DNA of 64,000 nucleotides from Bradyrhizobium diazoefficiens (GCF_016616425.1 NZ_CP067101.1:1984001-2048000), one strand, 5' to 3'. Positions 1-10,401 are shown, counted from the first letter of the stretch. The notes: generated from the letters alone by a model not told the origin. Program-made: numbers and translations.

Positions 1-198
1 CACCAGTGGCTGAATGAAGAGATCGGTCAGCCGCACCTAGAAAAGCAAGTCGCGGTCGCCACCAACATCATGAAGGTTTGCGACGACAAGGACGAATTCA
101 TGATGAAATTCGAAAGAGCATTCCCGAATACATTCGAGAGAGGTCGCCAACTTTCCTTCCATAAGAAATTGAGTGGTCCGAAAGACCTCGACGAATAA
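1..198 (+). CDS. P63C-domain protein, C-terminal fragment (cut by window edge)
   Basis: An open frame runs from the first base to a TAA at 196-198, giving about 65 residues with no start inside the window. The segment begins HQWLNEEIGQPHLEKQ, followed by a helix-rich stretch and an RAFPNTF motif. This resembles the end of the P63C domain (His-His-Gln-Trp-Leu, then Gly-x-Pro-x-Leu) found in phage- and plasmid-associated proteins of unknown biochemical role. Codon use is less GC-rich than downstream genes, as expected for acquired DNA. It ends 38 bases before the transposase start. Family assignment rests on recall of the motif and is moderate. Confidence 0.6.
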   Translation, partial: HQWLNEEIGQPHLEKQVAVATNIMKVCDDKDEFMMKFERAFPNTFERGRQLSFHKKLSGPKDLDE

Positions 199-236
199 TG
201 CTTGACGGTAAGCATAAAAGTTCAGATAATAGGGGC

Positions 237-1121
237 ATGAACAAGCTGCCCCTGCAAACCCGCGTTCAAATCCTCCAGATGCTCTGCGAGGGATCGTCCA
301 TGCGTTCGATCTCCCGGATCACGGGAGTTTCGATCAACAGCGTTTCCAAGCTTCTGATTGATGCCGGTTTGGCTTGCGCGGCCTACCACGACCTGATGGT
401 CCGCAACGTGCCTGCGAAGGCCGTCCAGTGCGATGAGATTTGGTCGTTCAGTTACGCCAAGCAAAAGAACGTCAAGTTCGCCAAGGCCGCCCCTGCGGCT
501 GCTGGCGACGTCTGGACGTGGACCGCGATTGACGCCGACTCCAAGCTGATCGTCTCTTGGCACGTTGGCGACCGTAGCGCGGACACGGGCACGTCGTTCA
601 TGTTCGATTTGAAGGCCCGTCTTGCGAACAAGGTCCAACTGACGACAGACGGCCATAAGGCGTATCTCAAGGCCGTTGAGGAAGTGGACCTTGATGCTGA
701 CTATGCGATGCTGAACAAGATTTTCGCAACGGACTACGCTGGTCCGGGCCGCTACAGCCCGCCCAAGTGCATAGGCGCGATCAAGAACCCCATCAAAGGC
801 AACCCCGACCCGGCCCTGGTCAACACGTCCTTTGCCGAGCGGCAGAACTTGACCATGCGCATGTCAATGCGCCGCTTTACCCGGCTCACCAATGCGTTCA
901 GCAAGAAGTTTGAAAATCACTGCCACGCGCTGGCGCTCTACTTCGCGTTCTACAACTTCTGCCGCGTCCACAAGACGCTTGGCGTCACCCCGGCGATGGC
1001 CGCTGGCCTGATCGAAACGCCGGTCAAGATGGACGGCATTATCAAGATGATCGATGAGGCAAGCCCGGTTAGGGCGCGCGGCCCTTACAAGAAGCGGAAC
1101 GGCCCTGAAATTTCAAACTGA
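237..1121 (+). CDS. IS1-like family DDE transposase
   Basis: A 294-residue protein beginning MNKLPLQ; the AGGGG at 231-235 favours the ATG at 237 over the upstream ATG at 198. An N-terminal helix-turn-helix (residues about 5-45, with SMRSISRITGVSINSVSKLL) precedes a DDE-type core: Asp in CDEIWSF (about residue 68), Asp in TTDGHKAY (about 138) and Glu in SFAERQNL (about 204). The C-terminal HxxLALYFAFYNF stretch is typical of the solitary 'IS1 family' transposases of rhizobia. I see no terminal inverted repeats or target duplication, so it may be a lone gene rather than a complete insertion sequence. Its lower GC content and the neighbouring P63C fragment support transfer. Confidence 0.85.
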   Translation: MNKLPLQTRVQILQMLCEGSSMRSISRITGVSINSVSKLLIDAGLACAAYHDLMVRNVPAKAVQCDEIWSFSYAKQKNVKFAKAAPAAAGDVWTWTAIDADSKLIVSWHVGDRSADTGTSFMFDLKARLANKVQLTTDGHKAYLKAVEEVDLDADYAMLNKIFATDYAGPGRYSPPKCIGAIKNPIKGNPDPALVNTSFAERQNLTMRMSMRRFTRLTNAFSKKFENHCHALALYFAFYNFCRVHKTLGVTPAMAAGLIETPVKMDGIIKMIDEASPVRARGPYKKRNGPEISN

Positions 1122-1132
1122 GACACTACCCG

Positions 1133-1255
1133 CTATCCACCCGCTTTTCCCGCAATTGTCTTGGGATTTTCCACCGACTTTGCCCAAGCCGGACTCGACG
1201 TTTTGGCCCCGGTAGTCCCCGGCCTGTCCACAACTCATCCACAGATCTATCCACG
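1133..1255 (+). other. Cluster of DnaA-box-like TATCCAC motifs
   Basis: Between the transposase and the oxidoreductase stop codon the + strand has CTATCCACC (1133-1141), CTGTCCACA (1224-1232), TCATCCACA (1235-1243) and CTATCCACG (1247-1255). The last three start 11 and 12 bases apart, roughly one helical turn. The DnaA box consensus is TTATCCACA, so each copy has one to three mismatches. There is no AT-rich unwinding element or replication gene nearby. I therefore record it as a motif cluster and not as an origin. Confidence 0.25.
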
Positions 1256-2857
1256 GCTTCCGAACAGCGATCGGTGATCCCTCAGGATTGCCTGCGCAGC
1301 GTTATGGCCCGGCGCGCCGGTAACGCCGCCGCCGGGGTGTGCGCCGGCGCCGCAATGGTAGAGGCCCTTGAGCGGCCCGCGATAATCGGCATGGCCCAGC
1401 ATCGGCCGCGCCGAGAACAGCTGGTTCAAGGTCAGCGCGCCGTGGAAGATGTCGCCGCCGAGCAGGCCGAACTGCCGTTCGAGATCGAGCGGGGACAGGA
1501 TTTGGCGGCCCAGCACGCTCGTCGCAAAACCCGGCGCGTATTTGTCCACCGTCGCGATCATGAGATCGGCAACTTCTTCGCGATGATCGTCCCACGATTG
1601 TCCATCGGGAAGCCGTGGCGCGACGTGCTGGCAGAACAGGCTCGCGACATGCTTTCCCGCCGGCGCCAGGGTGTCGTCGAGCGTCGAGGGGATCAGCATC
1701 TCGATGACGGGCGAGCGGCTCCAGCCTTGCGCCCGGGCATCGAGCCATGCGCGGTCCATGTAGTCGAGGCTCGGCGCCAGGATGATGCCGGAACTGAGAT
1801 GATCGCCCTCGCCCGGCAGCGCGGCGAAGGAGGGGAGGCGGTCCAGCGCCACGTTCATGCGGAAGGTGCCGGAGCCGTTCTTCCAGTGCCGGATGCGAGC
1901 GAGGAAATCTGCAGGCAGGGCCTCGGCCGCGACCAGCCGCGTATAGAGCAGCTTTGGATTGACATTGGCCGCGACATATCTTGCGCGGATGGTTGAGCCG
2001 TTCTCCAGTACGACGCCGACGGCGCGGTTACGCTCGACGATGATCTCGCGGACGCCGGCATCGATGTCGATCGTGACGCCGCGGTCCCGTGCCGCGCGCG
2101 CCATCGCCTGCGTGATTGCGCCCATGCCGCCGATGGCATGGCCCCAGACGCCCTTCTTGCCGTTCACCTCGCCGAAGGCGTGGTGCAGCATCACATAGGC
2201 CGAGCCGGCAGCGTAGGGGCTGGCATAGTTGCCGACGATGGCGTCGAAGCCGAACAGCGCCTTGACCAGATCGTGCTCGAAGCGCTCATCCAGTATCTCG
2301 CCGGCCGAGCGGGTGAAGAGATCGAGCAGGCTGCGACTCTGTTCGAGCGTGAGGCCGCGCAGGATGTTGGCGGTCTTCCAGGCGTTGACACCTTCGCGGA
2401 CGGCCGCTGTGCCAAAACCGTCGACGAGGTTCGGCGGTGCGCGCAGCACGAGCTGCCGCAGCACGTCGGCGATATCTTCCAGTTCGCGTGAAAACCCCTC
2501 GAGCGCAGCCGCGTCATGCACGCTCAGCCGCGCGACTGATGCCTTCGTCCGTCCCTCGCCGGTGAGGAGATAGCTGCCGTCAGGTGCGGGCAGAAAGTTC
2601 TGGGCGCGCCGTTCGACGATCCGCAATCCCTGCTCGGCGAGCTTGAGATCCCGGATCACCCGCGGATTGAGCAGGCTCACGGTGTAGGCCGCGACCGAAT
2701 TGCGGAATCCCGGGTGAAACTCCTCCGTGACCGCGGCACCGCCGACCACCTTGCGGCGCTCGACCACGCGCACGCGCAGGCCCGCCATCGCGAGATAGAC
2801 CGCGCAGGTGAGGCCGTTGTGGCCAGCGCCGATGATGACGACGTCGGTTTCGTTCAT
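1247..2857 (-). CDS. FAD-dependent oxidoreductase, phytoene desaturase/PYROXD2-like
   Basis: The protein has about 536 residues. It opens with a dinucleotide-binding motif DVVIIGAGHNGLTCAVYLA and the downstream RRKVVGGAAVTEE, typical of the amine oxidase/phytoene desaturase superfamily. The C-terminal end has the second FAD-contact region (LYHCGAGAHPGGGVTGAPG). PYROXD2-like members are soluble oxidoreductases of uncertain substrate, and no carotenoid genes are nearby, so carotenoid desaturation is not implied. I prefer the ATG at 2857, which follows an AGGGAAA stretch; an in-frame ATG at 2875 would add six residues. The gene is divergent from the MFS/spermidine-synthase-like gene. Confidence 0.85.
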   Translation of the reverse strand: MNETDVVIIGAGHNGLTCAVYLAMAGLRVRVVERRKVVGGAAVTEEFHPGFRNSVAAYTVSLLNPRVIRDLKLAEQGLRIVERRAQNFLPAPDGSYLLTGEGRTKASVARLSVHDAAALEGFSRELEDIADVLRQLVLRAPPNLVDGFGTAAVREGVNAWKTANILRGLTLEQSRSLLDLFTRSAGEILDERFEHDLVKALFGFDAIVGNYASPYAAGSAYVMLHHAFGEVNGKKGVWGHAIGGMGAITQAMARAARDRGVTIDIDAGVREIIVERNRAVGVVLENGSTIRARYVAANVNPKLLYTRLVAAEALPADFLARIRHWKNGSGTFRMNVALDRLPSFAALPGEGDHLSSGIILAPSLDYMDRAWLDARAQGWSRSPVIEMLIPSTLDDTLAPAGKHVASLFCQHVAPRLPDGQSWDDHREEVADLMIATVDKYAPGFATSVLGRQILSPLDLERQFGLLGGDIFHGALTLNQLFSARPMLGHADYRGPLKGLYHCGAGAHPGGGVTGAPGHNAAQAILRDHRSLFGSRG

Positions 2858-3083
2858 GATTTCCCTGGCCGCCATTCCGGGGCGATGCGCCGCATCGAAC
2901 CATGGTGCGGGCTCCGCACCGGAGAATCTCGAGGTTCCGGGTTCGCTTCCTCGAGGCGCCCCCGAACGACATCTCTATATCAAGCATTTCTCGCTGCAAC
3001 ATCACGACACCCTTCATTGCCCGTTCAGGTGCCTTGTGCTCCATTGCGCGTCCGGCCCCCGCCGGGGGAATGCCGGAGCTTCC

Positions 3084-5363
3084 ATGGATTCGATCGTGCA
3101 ACCTGCCGCCACGGAGCAGCCGTCCTCGTCGCGCAACCGGCTGCTGCTGACGGTCTACACCGCTGCGATCTTCGTCAGCGCGCTGCTGCTGTTTTCGGTG
3201 CAGCCGCTGTTCACGAAGATGGTGCTGCCGCGGCTCGGCGGTTCGCCGGCAGTGTGGTCGGTGGCGATGGTATTCTTCCAGTCGCTGCTGCTGGCGGGCT
3301 ACGCCTACGCGCATCTGTTGATGCAGATCAGGAACCGCATCGTTCCGGTCGCGATGCATCTGGTGCTGCTGATCGCTGCCTTCGCCACGCTGCCGCTCGG
3401 AATCGCCTCCGCCTATGGCGAGCCACCGGCTTCGGGTTATGCGTTCTGGCTGCTCGGCCTGTTCGTGGTCTCGATCGGGCTGCCGTTCTTTGCGCTCGCC
3501 GCCAACAATCCGCTGCTGCAGGCCTGGTTCGTCCGCACCGGACATCCCGCCGCGCCCGATCCCTATTTCCTCTATGCCTCCTCCAACGTCGGCAGCTTCC
3601 TCGCGCTGTTGTCCTATCCGTTCCTGCTGGAGCCGATGTTCACACTGCATGCGCAGAACCGGCTCTGGGCCGGTGGCTATGGTCTTCTGATCTTCCTGAT
3701 CGCCGCCTGCGGCGTGCTGCTGTTGCGCTCGCCGAAGTTGGCGGTGGTCGATGCGCGAACCGAGGACCTCAATGCGCCGGCGCCGAGCTTCGTGACGCGG
3801 CTGCGCTGGATTTTCCTCTCCGCGGTGCCGTCGGGTCTGCTCATCGCCGTCACCGCGCACATCTCGACCGACGTTGCGGCGGCGCCGCTGCTGTGGGTGC
3901 TGCCGCTGTCGCTGTATCTGCTCACTTGGGTGGTTGTGTTCCAGTCGCGGCCGCTGCTGCCCCACAGGTGGATGCTGATGCTGCAGCCGGTCGCGATCGC
4001 AGGCGTCATCGTCCTGCTCGCCTTCGGCGGCGAACAGAATCTTCTGCTGACGCTCGGCGGCCACCAATTGTGCTTCTTCGTCATCGCCATGGCCTGCCAC
4101 GGCGAACTGGCGCGGATCCGGCCGGCCGCCAAACATCTCACCGGCTTCTATGTTGCGTTGTCGTTCGGCGGCATGGTCGGCGGCCTCTTTGCCGGTCTCA
4201 TCGCTCCATTCACGTTCTCGTGGATCGCCGAATACCCGATCCTGATCGCGCTTGCCGCGCTGTGCCGGCCGGCTGCAAACGAGCGGCTTGCCGGTGTCGT
4301 CAAATGGTACTGGCTGGTGCTCGCCGCGCTCGCGGTGGCGGTGGTTGCGCCGTCCTATGCCACGGGCGGCCTCTCGACCTGGTTCGAAGAGCACCGCGTC
4401 TGGGTCGCTGGCGGCGTCGGCGTGCTCGCTGCATTGCTCGCACTGGCGCTCAATGCCGGACGCTGGAAGATCTTCGCCACCGTAGCGCTCGCGCTGGCGT
4501 TGATCCGGGTCTATCCCGCGGACGAGGGCCGCGTCACGACGGTGCGCAGCTTCTTCGGCGTGCACAAGATCGTGGTGACGCCCGGCGGCTACTTCCATGT
4601 GCTGATGCACGGCACCACCATCCACGGCGCCGAGCGCATCCGCAACAATGACGGCACGCCGGTCACCGGCCGGCCCGAGCCGATCACCTATTATCACAGG
4701 GATGGCGGCATTGGTCAGGCCGTCAGCGCGATCCGCGAGCGCAAGGGCGCGCCGCTCAAGGTCGCCGCGATCGGCGTCGGATCGGGCACGCTCGCCTGCG
4801 CCGCCGAGCCCGGCGAGGACTGGAAATTCTTCGAGATCGACCAGTCGATGGTGGATGCCGCGCGTGATCCCAAGAACTTCCGCTACATCTCGAGCTGCCT
4901 GCCTGACCTGAAGCCGGTGATCGGCGATGCGCGGCTGACCTTCGCGAAGGAGCCCGACGGCGCCTACGACCTCATCATCGTCGATGCCTATTCGTCGGAT
5001 GCGATCCCGATCCATCTCGCCACCGCAGAGGCGATGAAGATCTACAAGGACAAGCTCGCGCCGCACGGTGCCGTGGTGATGCACGTCTCCAACCGGCACC
5101 TCGATCTCGAGCCCGTCGTGGTCGGCATTGCGGACGCCAACGATCTCAAGAGCTGGGTCTTCAACGAGGATTCCGGGCGCGATTCCGATTACATCTTCTC
5201 GACCGACGTCGTCATCTCCGCACGCGAAGAGGGCGATGTCGGCAGACTCGCGTCCTCCAAGTCATGGGAGCAGACCGAAGCCGATGACAGGGTGCGGGTC
5301 TGGACTGACGATTATTCCAACGTCCTGGGCGCACTGTATCGGCGGTTGCGGGATGGCGAGTAG
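3084..5363 (+). CDS. Fused MFS-like membrane protein / spermidine-synthase-like protein
   Basis: The protein has 759 residues. The first 470 or so contain many hydrophobic helices (starting LLLTVYTAAIFVSALLLF) resembling a transporter. The C-terminal 250 residues are a class I methyltransferase-like fold: GVGSGTLAC (nucleotide-binding loop), FEIDQSMVDAA, GDARLTF and DAYSSDAIPIHL. This is the architecture of 'fused MFS/spermidine synthase' proteins; whether they make polyamines is not established, since the active site differs from SpeE. The ATG at 3084 gives a short polar N-terminus before the first helix. An in-frame ATG at 2808 would add 92 residues overlapping the divergent gene and is unlikely. 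Confidence 0.85.
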   Translation: MDSIVQPAATEQPSSSRNRLLLTVYTAAIFVSALLLFSVQPLFTKMVLPRLGGSPAVWSVAMVFFQSLLLAGYAYAHLLMQIRNRIVPVAMHLVLLIAAFATLPLGIASAYGEPPASGYAFWLLGLFVVSIGLPFFALAANNPLLQAWFVRTGHPAAPDPYFLYASSNVGSFLALLSYPFLLEPMFTLHAQNRLWAGGYGLLIFLIAACGVLLLRSPKLAVVDARTEDLNAPAPSFVTRLRWIFLSAVPSGLLIAVTAHISTDVAAAPLLWVLPLSLYLLTWVVVFQSRPLLPHRWMLMLQPVAIAGVIVLLAFGGEQNLLLTLGGHQLCFFVIAMACHGELARIRPAAKHLTGFYVALSFGGMVGGLFAGLIAPFTFSWIAEYPILIALAALCRPAANERLAGVVKWYWLVLAALAVAVVAPSYATGGLSTWFEEHRVWVAGGVGVLAALLALALNAGRWKIFATVALALALIRVYPADEGRVTTVRSFFGVHKIVVTPGGYFHVLMHGTTIHGAERIRNNDGTPVTGRPEPITYYHRDGGIGQAVSAIRERKGAPLKVAAIGVGSGTLACAAEPGEDWKFFEIDQSMVDAARDPKNFRYISSCLPDLKPVIGDARLTFAKEPDGAYDLIIVDAYSSDAIPIHLATAEAMKIYKDKLAPHGAVVMHVSNRHLDLEPVVVGIADANDLKSWVFNEDSGRDSDYIFSTDVVISAREEGDVGRLASSKSWEQTEADDRVRVWTDDYSNVLGALYRRLRDGE

Positions 5364-5386
5364 GGCGGCGCGACACGAGACTGGAG

Positions 5387-6370
5387 TTACGGCGCCACCG
5401 CCGTCCCCGCAGGTAACGCAATTCCCTTTCCGCCGGCCACCTCTCGCAACAAATCCGGCCTGTCCGAGATAATGCCGTCCACGCCGAGCTCAATCATCCG
5501 CGCCATGTCTTCACGCTTGTTGACCGTCCAGACCACCACGCGCAATCCGAGCCGGTGGGCCTCCGAGATCAGCGCGGCGGTCACATCGCCGAAATAGGGC
5601 GACCAGATCGCACCGCCCGCCGCCTTGATCGTCCGCGGCAGCGAACCGCCGTGATCGGCCGGGTTGAAGCCCGCCGTCCAGCTGGTGGCCTTGTCCAGCG
5701 CCACGGTCTGGCCTGAGCCGCGCTGGAGCGTCAGGTACACCGTCGGTATCTTCGGAGCCTGCTGCTGGACGAGCTGCAAGGTTCTCCAGTCGAAGGACTG
5801 GATCATGACCCTGTCGGAAAGCGCTTCAGTCTCGATCAGTCCCAGCAGCTTCGCGACAAAGGCTTGCGGACCGAGCGTTTCGTCCGGATGGTTCGGGTCG
5901 ATCTTGATCTCGATGTTGAAGCGGACACGCGAGTTGCCGGACTTTTGTACCAGCGCGAACAGCTCGTTCAGCGTGGGAATGCGTGTCCCCGGCACGGCGC
6001 GCTGGTCGGGGAATTGTTTCGCATACGCACTGTCCGGCCGGATCTGGCCGACGTCATAGCTCCTGACCTCGTCCAGCCGCAATCTTATGAAGGGCGTGCC
6101 GGGCGGAGTGACGTATGCGCCGTCGGCGCTGCGTGCGAGATCGGGATTGAGCCTGCGCTCATGCGAGACGACGACCGCGCCGTCCGCGGTCACGCCGACG
6201 TCGAGTTCCAGCGTGTCCACACCCATCGATAACGCATTGGCGAAGGCCGGCAGGGTGTTTTCCGGCAGCAACCCCCGCCCGCCGCGATGCGCCTCGAGAT
6301 CGAACCCCATGGCCCGGCCTGTCATCAGCATCGAGAATACCGTCAGAACCGTCGCGGCACGTGAAGGCAT
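5387..6370 (-). CDS. Glycerophosphodiester phosphodiesterase, exported
   Basis: From the ATG at 6370 the product is 327 residues with a signal peptide (MPSRAATVLTVFSMLMTG). The GDPD TIM-barrel motifs are present: EAHRGGRGLLPENT (catalytic His and substrate Glu), TLELDVGVTADGAVVVSHE (metal-binding Glu/Asp and second His) and FNIEIK. The end has TVNKREDMARMIELGVDGIISDRPD, typical of UgpQ/GlpQ enzymes, which hydrolyse glycerophosphodiesters to glycerol-3-phosphate and an alcohol. A longer frame to 6442 would put 24 unlikely residues before the signal peptide. It lies downstream of the L,D-transpeptidase gene on the same strand, 68 bases away. Confidence 0.9.
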   Translation of the reverse strand: MPSRAATVLTVFSMLMTGRAMGFDLEAHRGGRGLLPENTLPAFANALSMGVDTLELDVGVTADGAVVVSHERRLNPDLARSADGAYVTPPGTPFIRLRLDEVRSYDVGQIRPDSAYAKQFPDQRAVPGTRIPTLNELFALVQKSGNSRVRFNIEIKIDPNHPDETLGPQAFVAKLLGLIETEALSDRVMIQSFDWRTLQLVQQQAPKIPTVYLTLQRGSGQTVALDKATSWTAGFNPADHGGSLPRTIKAAGGAIWSPYFGDVTAALISEAHRLGLRVVVWTVNKREDMARMIELGVDGIISDRPDLLREVAGGKGIALPAGTAVAP

Positions 6371-6438
6371 GGTGCCTCGAAAGCAAATCTCTTGTTCGTG
6401 CAGGCCGGCGAGCGCGGCGGATGGCGACCGCGGCCACC

Positions 6439-7218
6439 TCAATTCTGATAGTAATAGTCGCGCGGCTGATAAACCTGCCGGGGCTGCGGCTGATAATAGG
6501 TGCCCTGCTGGCCATAGCCCCGATTGTAGTACTGTTGCTGCGGCTGATAGACCTGCGCATCGTAGAGCGGGCGGCTGGCCGAGCGCGGTGCCGGGTAACG
6601 CGCTCCGGTATCGCTGCCGTTGGCCGGATAGATGTAATCGTCGTCCTGCGGCACATAGCGGCGGGCAGGCTGCGCCGGCGGCATCAAGCTCACCGGATCG
6701 CCCGATGTAGCGTACTGCTCTTCGGCAGGCCGCTGGGCGCGGGCCACCGCGTTGGCGTTGCGGCCGTGCGGATTGCGCGCCAGCGCCACCTGCGCCGAGC
6801 CGGTCAGTGTCACGGTGGTGTTGAGCACGCCCTGCTGCTGCACCAGCGCATAAAGCGTCGATGCATTCTGCCGCGACAGCCGCACACAGCCGTGGGAGGC
6901 GGGCGAGCCGAGACGGCTGACCGAATCCGTGCCGTGGATGGCGTGCCCGATCTTGGTGAAGAAGATCGCGTGCGGCATCGGCGCGTCGTCGAATTCCTTG
7001 GAGTAGTGGTCCTCTTCCATCCGGAAGGCGCGGAACGAACCGTTCGGCGTCTCGCGCGAGGGGATTCCCGTCGATACCGGCCAGTGATAGCGCGGGACGC
7101 CGTCGACCGCGACGGTCATCTGCTGATTGTCCTTGTCGATGGTGATCTCGACCTTGGCCTGCGCGGCACCCGCGGTCAAAAGCATCAGGGATGTGAAAGC
7201 GATGAAAAACGACCGCAT
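6439..7218 (-). CDS. L,D-transpeptidase (YkuD domain), periplasmic
   Basis: Starting at the ATG at 7218 the protein has 259 residues with signal peptide MRSFFIAFTSLMLLTAGAAQA. The YkuD domain (residues about 22-130) contains HGTDSVSRLGSPASHGCVRL, including the conserved His and the catalytic Cys of L,D-transpeptidases. These enzymes form 3-3 peptidoglycan crosslinks or attach proteins to peptidoglycan. The C-terminal third is a low-complexity Tyr/Gln/Pro tail (many PQ, YYQ and YNRGYGQQ units), common in rhizobial members and probably unstructured. An upstream in-frame ATG at 7275 would precede the signal peptide and is less likely. Confidence 0.92.
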   Translation of the reverse strand: MRSFFIAFTSLMLLTAGAAQAKVEITIDKDNQQMTVAVDGVPRYHWPVSTGIPSRETPNGSFRAFRMEEDHYSKEFDDAPMPHAIFFTKIGHAIHGTDSVSRLGSPASHGCVRLSRQNASTLYALVQQQGVLNTTVTLTGSAQVALARNPHGRNANAVARAQRPAEEQYATSGDPVSLMPPAQPARRYVPQDDDYIYPANGSDTGARYPAPRSASRPLYDAQVYQPQQQYYNRGYGQQGTYYQPQPRQVYQPRDYYYQN

Positions 7219-7459
7219 CTGACTTCTGGCCTCCGGTTCGCGCAAGCGCCGCGGCTCTCCGTCCCCGGCCTGCACTATGCCTGCAATCCGGCTTTCGTTC
7301 CAGCGGCCTGCCTGCCCATCGTTAACGTGATGCTGGGCGTAAGCAAGGCCGCTTTGTGCTGCGCCGCGCGCGGCGGCGCTGACATTTTCGCGAGCGCGCG
7401 GTCACAACGCCGACAATTCATCACAAAGGCGCAACCATCTGGCTGCCTCGCGCGTTGAT

Positions 7460-7493
7460 CATTCCGGGCTCGCACGTCGCGCGCCCCGGAATG
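7460..7493. repeat. Short palindromic repeat of the CATTCCGGG family
   Basis: Arms CATTCCGGG (7460-7468) and CCCGGAATG (7485-7493) form a perfect 9-bp inverted repeat with a GC-rich loop. It sits 10 bases beyond the stop codon of the ABC permease, where it could also act as a transcript-end hairpin. The same arm sequences bound the repeat found inside uvrD at 21157-21278, so both belong to one dispersed palindromic family. Confidence 0.7.
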
Positions 7494-7503
7494 ACGGCTG
7501 AGG

Positions 7504-8261
7504 TCAGTTCTTCAGTCGATATCCGGTGCGGAAAATCCACCAGATGATGGCGAGGCAGATCGCCAGGAACGCGACGGTCATGCCGATGCTGACGGACACG
7601 CTGACATCCGCAATCTCGTAGAAGCTCCAGCGGAAGCCGGAGATCAGATAGACGACCGGATTGAGCAGCGCCACCGTCCGCCAGGTGGGCGGCAGCATGT
7701 CGATGGAATAGAAGCTGCCACCGAGGAAGGTCAGCGGCGTCACCACCAGCATCGGGATCATCTGGAGCTTCTCGAATCCGTCGGCCCAGATGCCGATGAT
7801 GAAGCCGAACAGGCTGAACGTCACCGCAGTCAGCACCAGGAAGGCCAGCATCCAGACCGGATGATGGATGTGTAGCGGCACGAACAGCCCGGCCGTTGCC
7901 AGGATGATAAGACCCAAAATGATCGACTTGGTCGCAGCCGCGCCGACATAGCCGAGCACGATCTCGAAATAGGAGATCGGTGCCGACAGGATCTCGTAGA
8001 TCGTGCCGGTGAATTTCGGGAAGTAGATACCGAACGAGGCGTTGGCGATGCTCTGGGTCAGCACCGAGAGCATGATGAGGCCGGGCACGATGAAGGTGCC
8101 GTAACTGACGCCTTCGACCTGGCTGATGCGCGAGCCGATCGCGGCACCGAACACCACGAAATAGAGCGAAGTCGAGACAACGGGCGAGACGATGCTTTGC
8201 AGCAGCGTGCGCCAGGTGCGTGCCATTTCGAACAGATAGATGGCGCGTATGGCGCGATGAT

Positions 8262-8265
<4 letters not shown>
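7504..8265 (-). CDS. ABC-2 type transporter permease
   Basis: A 253-residue membrane protein starting [18 protein letters not shown]. It has six hydrophobic segments and the ABC-2 pattern of exporters of the DrrB/NodJ type (for example [13 protein letters not shown] near the end). Its ATG overlaps the TGA of the upstream ATPase gene by four bases, so the two are translationally coupled and form one exporter. The frame stays open far upstream (to 9360), but that part is the wrong frame of the ATPase gene. Substrate is unknown. Confidence 0.92.
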
Positions 8266-9185
<920 letters not shown>

Positions 9186-9468
9186 GATGGCCGAAGGCTA
9201 AGGGGGCTCTGGGGAGGGAAGGCTGGAACCGTCCCGGGAGGGAGGTCAGCGGAACCCTGAAATAGGAATGCCCTTGCCCGGCCGCAATTGCCCCTAGAAG
9301 AATGGTCCTAAAACAGGCTCTTCGGCGACGGGTTCCGGGGAAGTGTTGCGCGATGGTCACGGGCTGTGGCTAACATTGCCGCTCACGCGCCTCTTTGTTG
9401 CGTCTGCGAGCATGCCGTGGCTACGATTCCAGCCAATCGCAATGCGTATGTCCCCGGGGAATAGATCG

Positions 9469-10188
9469 ATGAGACCGAACGGCCGTCACACCGCCGGCGC
9501 CAGCCAGTTGTCCGCCCTCCGGGTGTGGGCGATGTGCCTGCTCCTGCTGTCAGCTATTGCCATCAACCCGACCGCCGCCAAGGCCGCGCCCAGCCAGGCC
9601 GCGGTCGCGACCACGCATGTCTATTTGCTCCGCGGCGTGCTCAACATCTTTTCACTCGGGCTCGACACGATCGGCGCCCGGCTTCAGGCGCAGGGCATCC
9701 CGGTGACCGTCGCGAACTTCGTCTCCTGGTCCTCGCTCGCCGATGAAGCCGCCGCCGCCTACAGGGCCGGCCGGCTCAAGACCATTGTCCTGGTGGGCCA
9801 TTCCTCCGGCGCGACCGCGCTGCCCGACATGATCGCGAAACTCAATCGGCTCGGCGTGCCCGTGAAGCTCGCGATCGGTCTCGACTCCGTGTTCAAGACC
9901 AAGCTCTCGACCGGCGCGGAGCGCTACATAAATATCTATGTCGGCGATGGTCCCGGCGAGCCGGTAAAGCGGGCCGACGGATTCCGCGGCAAGCTCGACA
10001 ATGTCGACGTGCGCGGCACCGGCGTCGGCCATATCACGATCGACAAGAACGAGACGATCCAGCGCCGCGTCATTGCCGAGATCGACGCCGCGATCATGCG
10101 CTCACGCGCGCCGGCAGCCCCGATCGCGGAACGTGGCGCACCGCGGCAGCCGCGGTCGGCTGCAGCAATGGTCCCGGCAAGGAACTGA
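9469..10188 (+). CDS. Exported alpha/beta-hydrolase-like protein (tandem copy 1)
   Basis: From the ATG at 9469 (preceded by GGGGA) the protein has 239 residues; upstream in-frame ATGs at 9343, 9412 and 9448 exist. A hydrophobic segment (VWAMCLLLLSAIAI) followed by AKAAPSQA suggests a signal peptide. The body has a nucleophile elbow GHSSG, an Asp in AIGLDSV and a His in GVGHITIDKNE, which in order could be a Ser-Asp-His triad. It aligns along its length with the next gene (shared patterns RYINIYVGD, GFRGKLDN, GHITI). The function is unknown; a secreted esterase/lipase-like activity is inferred only from the fold. Confidence 0.75.
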   Translation: MRPNGRHTAGASQLSALRVWAMCLLLLSAIAINPTAAKAAPSQAAVATTHVYLLRGVLNIFSLGLDTIGARLQAQGIPVTVANFVSWSSLADEAAAAYRAGRLKTIVLVGHSSGATALPDMIAKLNRLGVPVKLAIGLDSVFKTKLSTGAERYINIYVGDGPGEPVKRADGFRGKLDNVDVRGTGVGHITIDKNETIQRRVIAEIDAAIMRSRAPAAPIAERGAPRQPRSAAAMVPARN

Positions 10189-10401
10189 GGCGCCCGCCCC
10201 ACGAGGTCGAAGATCAGCGCGACATAGGTCGCGTTCACCAGGGAGAACACGGCGGCCGTAGAACGCGACCGGCTGCGGCGCGAGCTGATGCGGCGCTGGC
10301 GATCGCGTTGCGACTGGGTTCCGTGCCCCAAAATCCACCCAATCGGTGGTCACTAAGCCCCAGAGGAGGCCATTGCCTCCCGTGGCGGGACGGCTGGACT
10401 G

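Noticed and set aside
1133..1255. Chromosomal or plasmid origin
   Set aside because: Motifs are imperfect and there is no AT-rich unwinding region, dnaA or repABC gene.
2580..5099. 839-codon minus-strand frame
   Set aside because: It is antisense to the FAD oxidoreductase start and the MFS/spermidine-synthase-like gene. Its product is Arg/His/Gln-rich and repetitive, as expected from GC-biased codons read backward.
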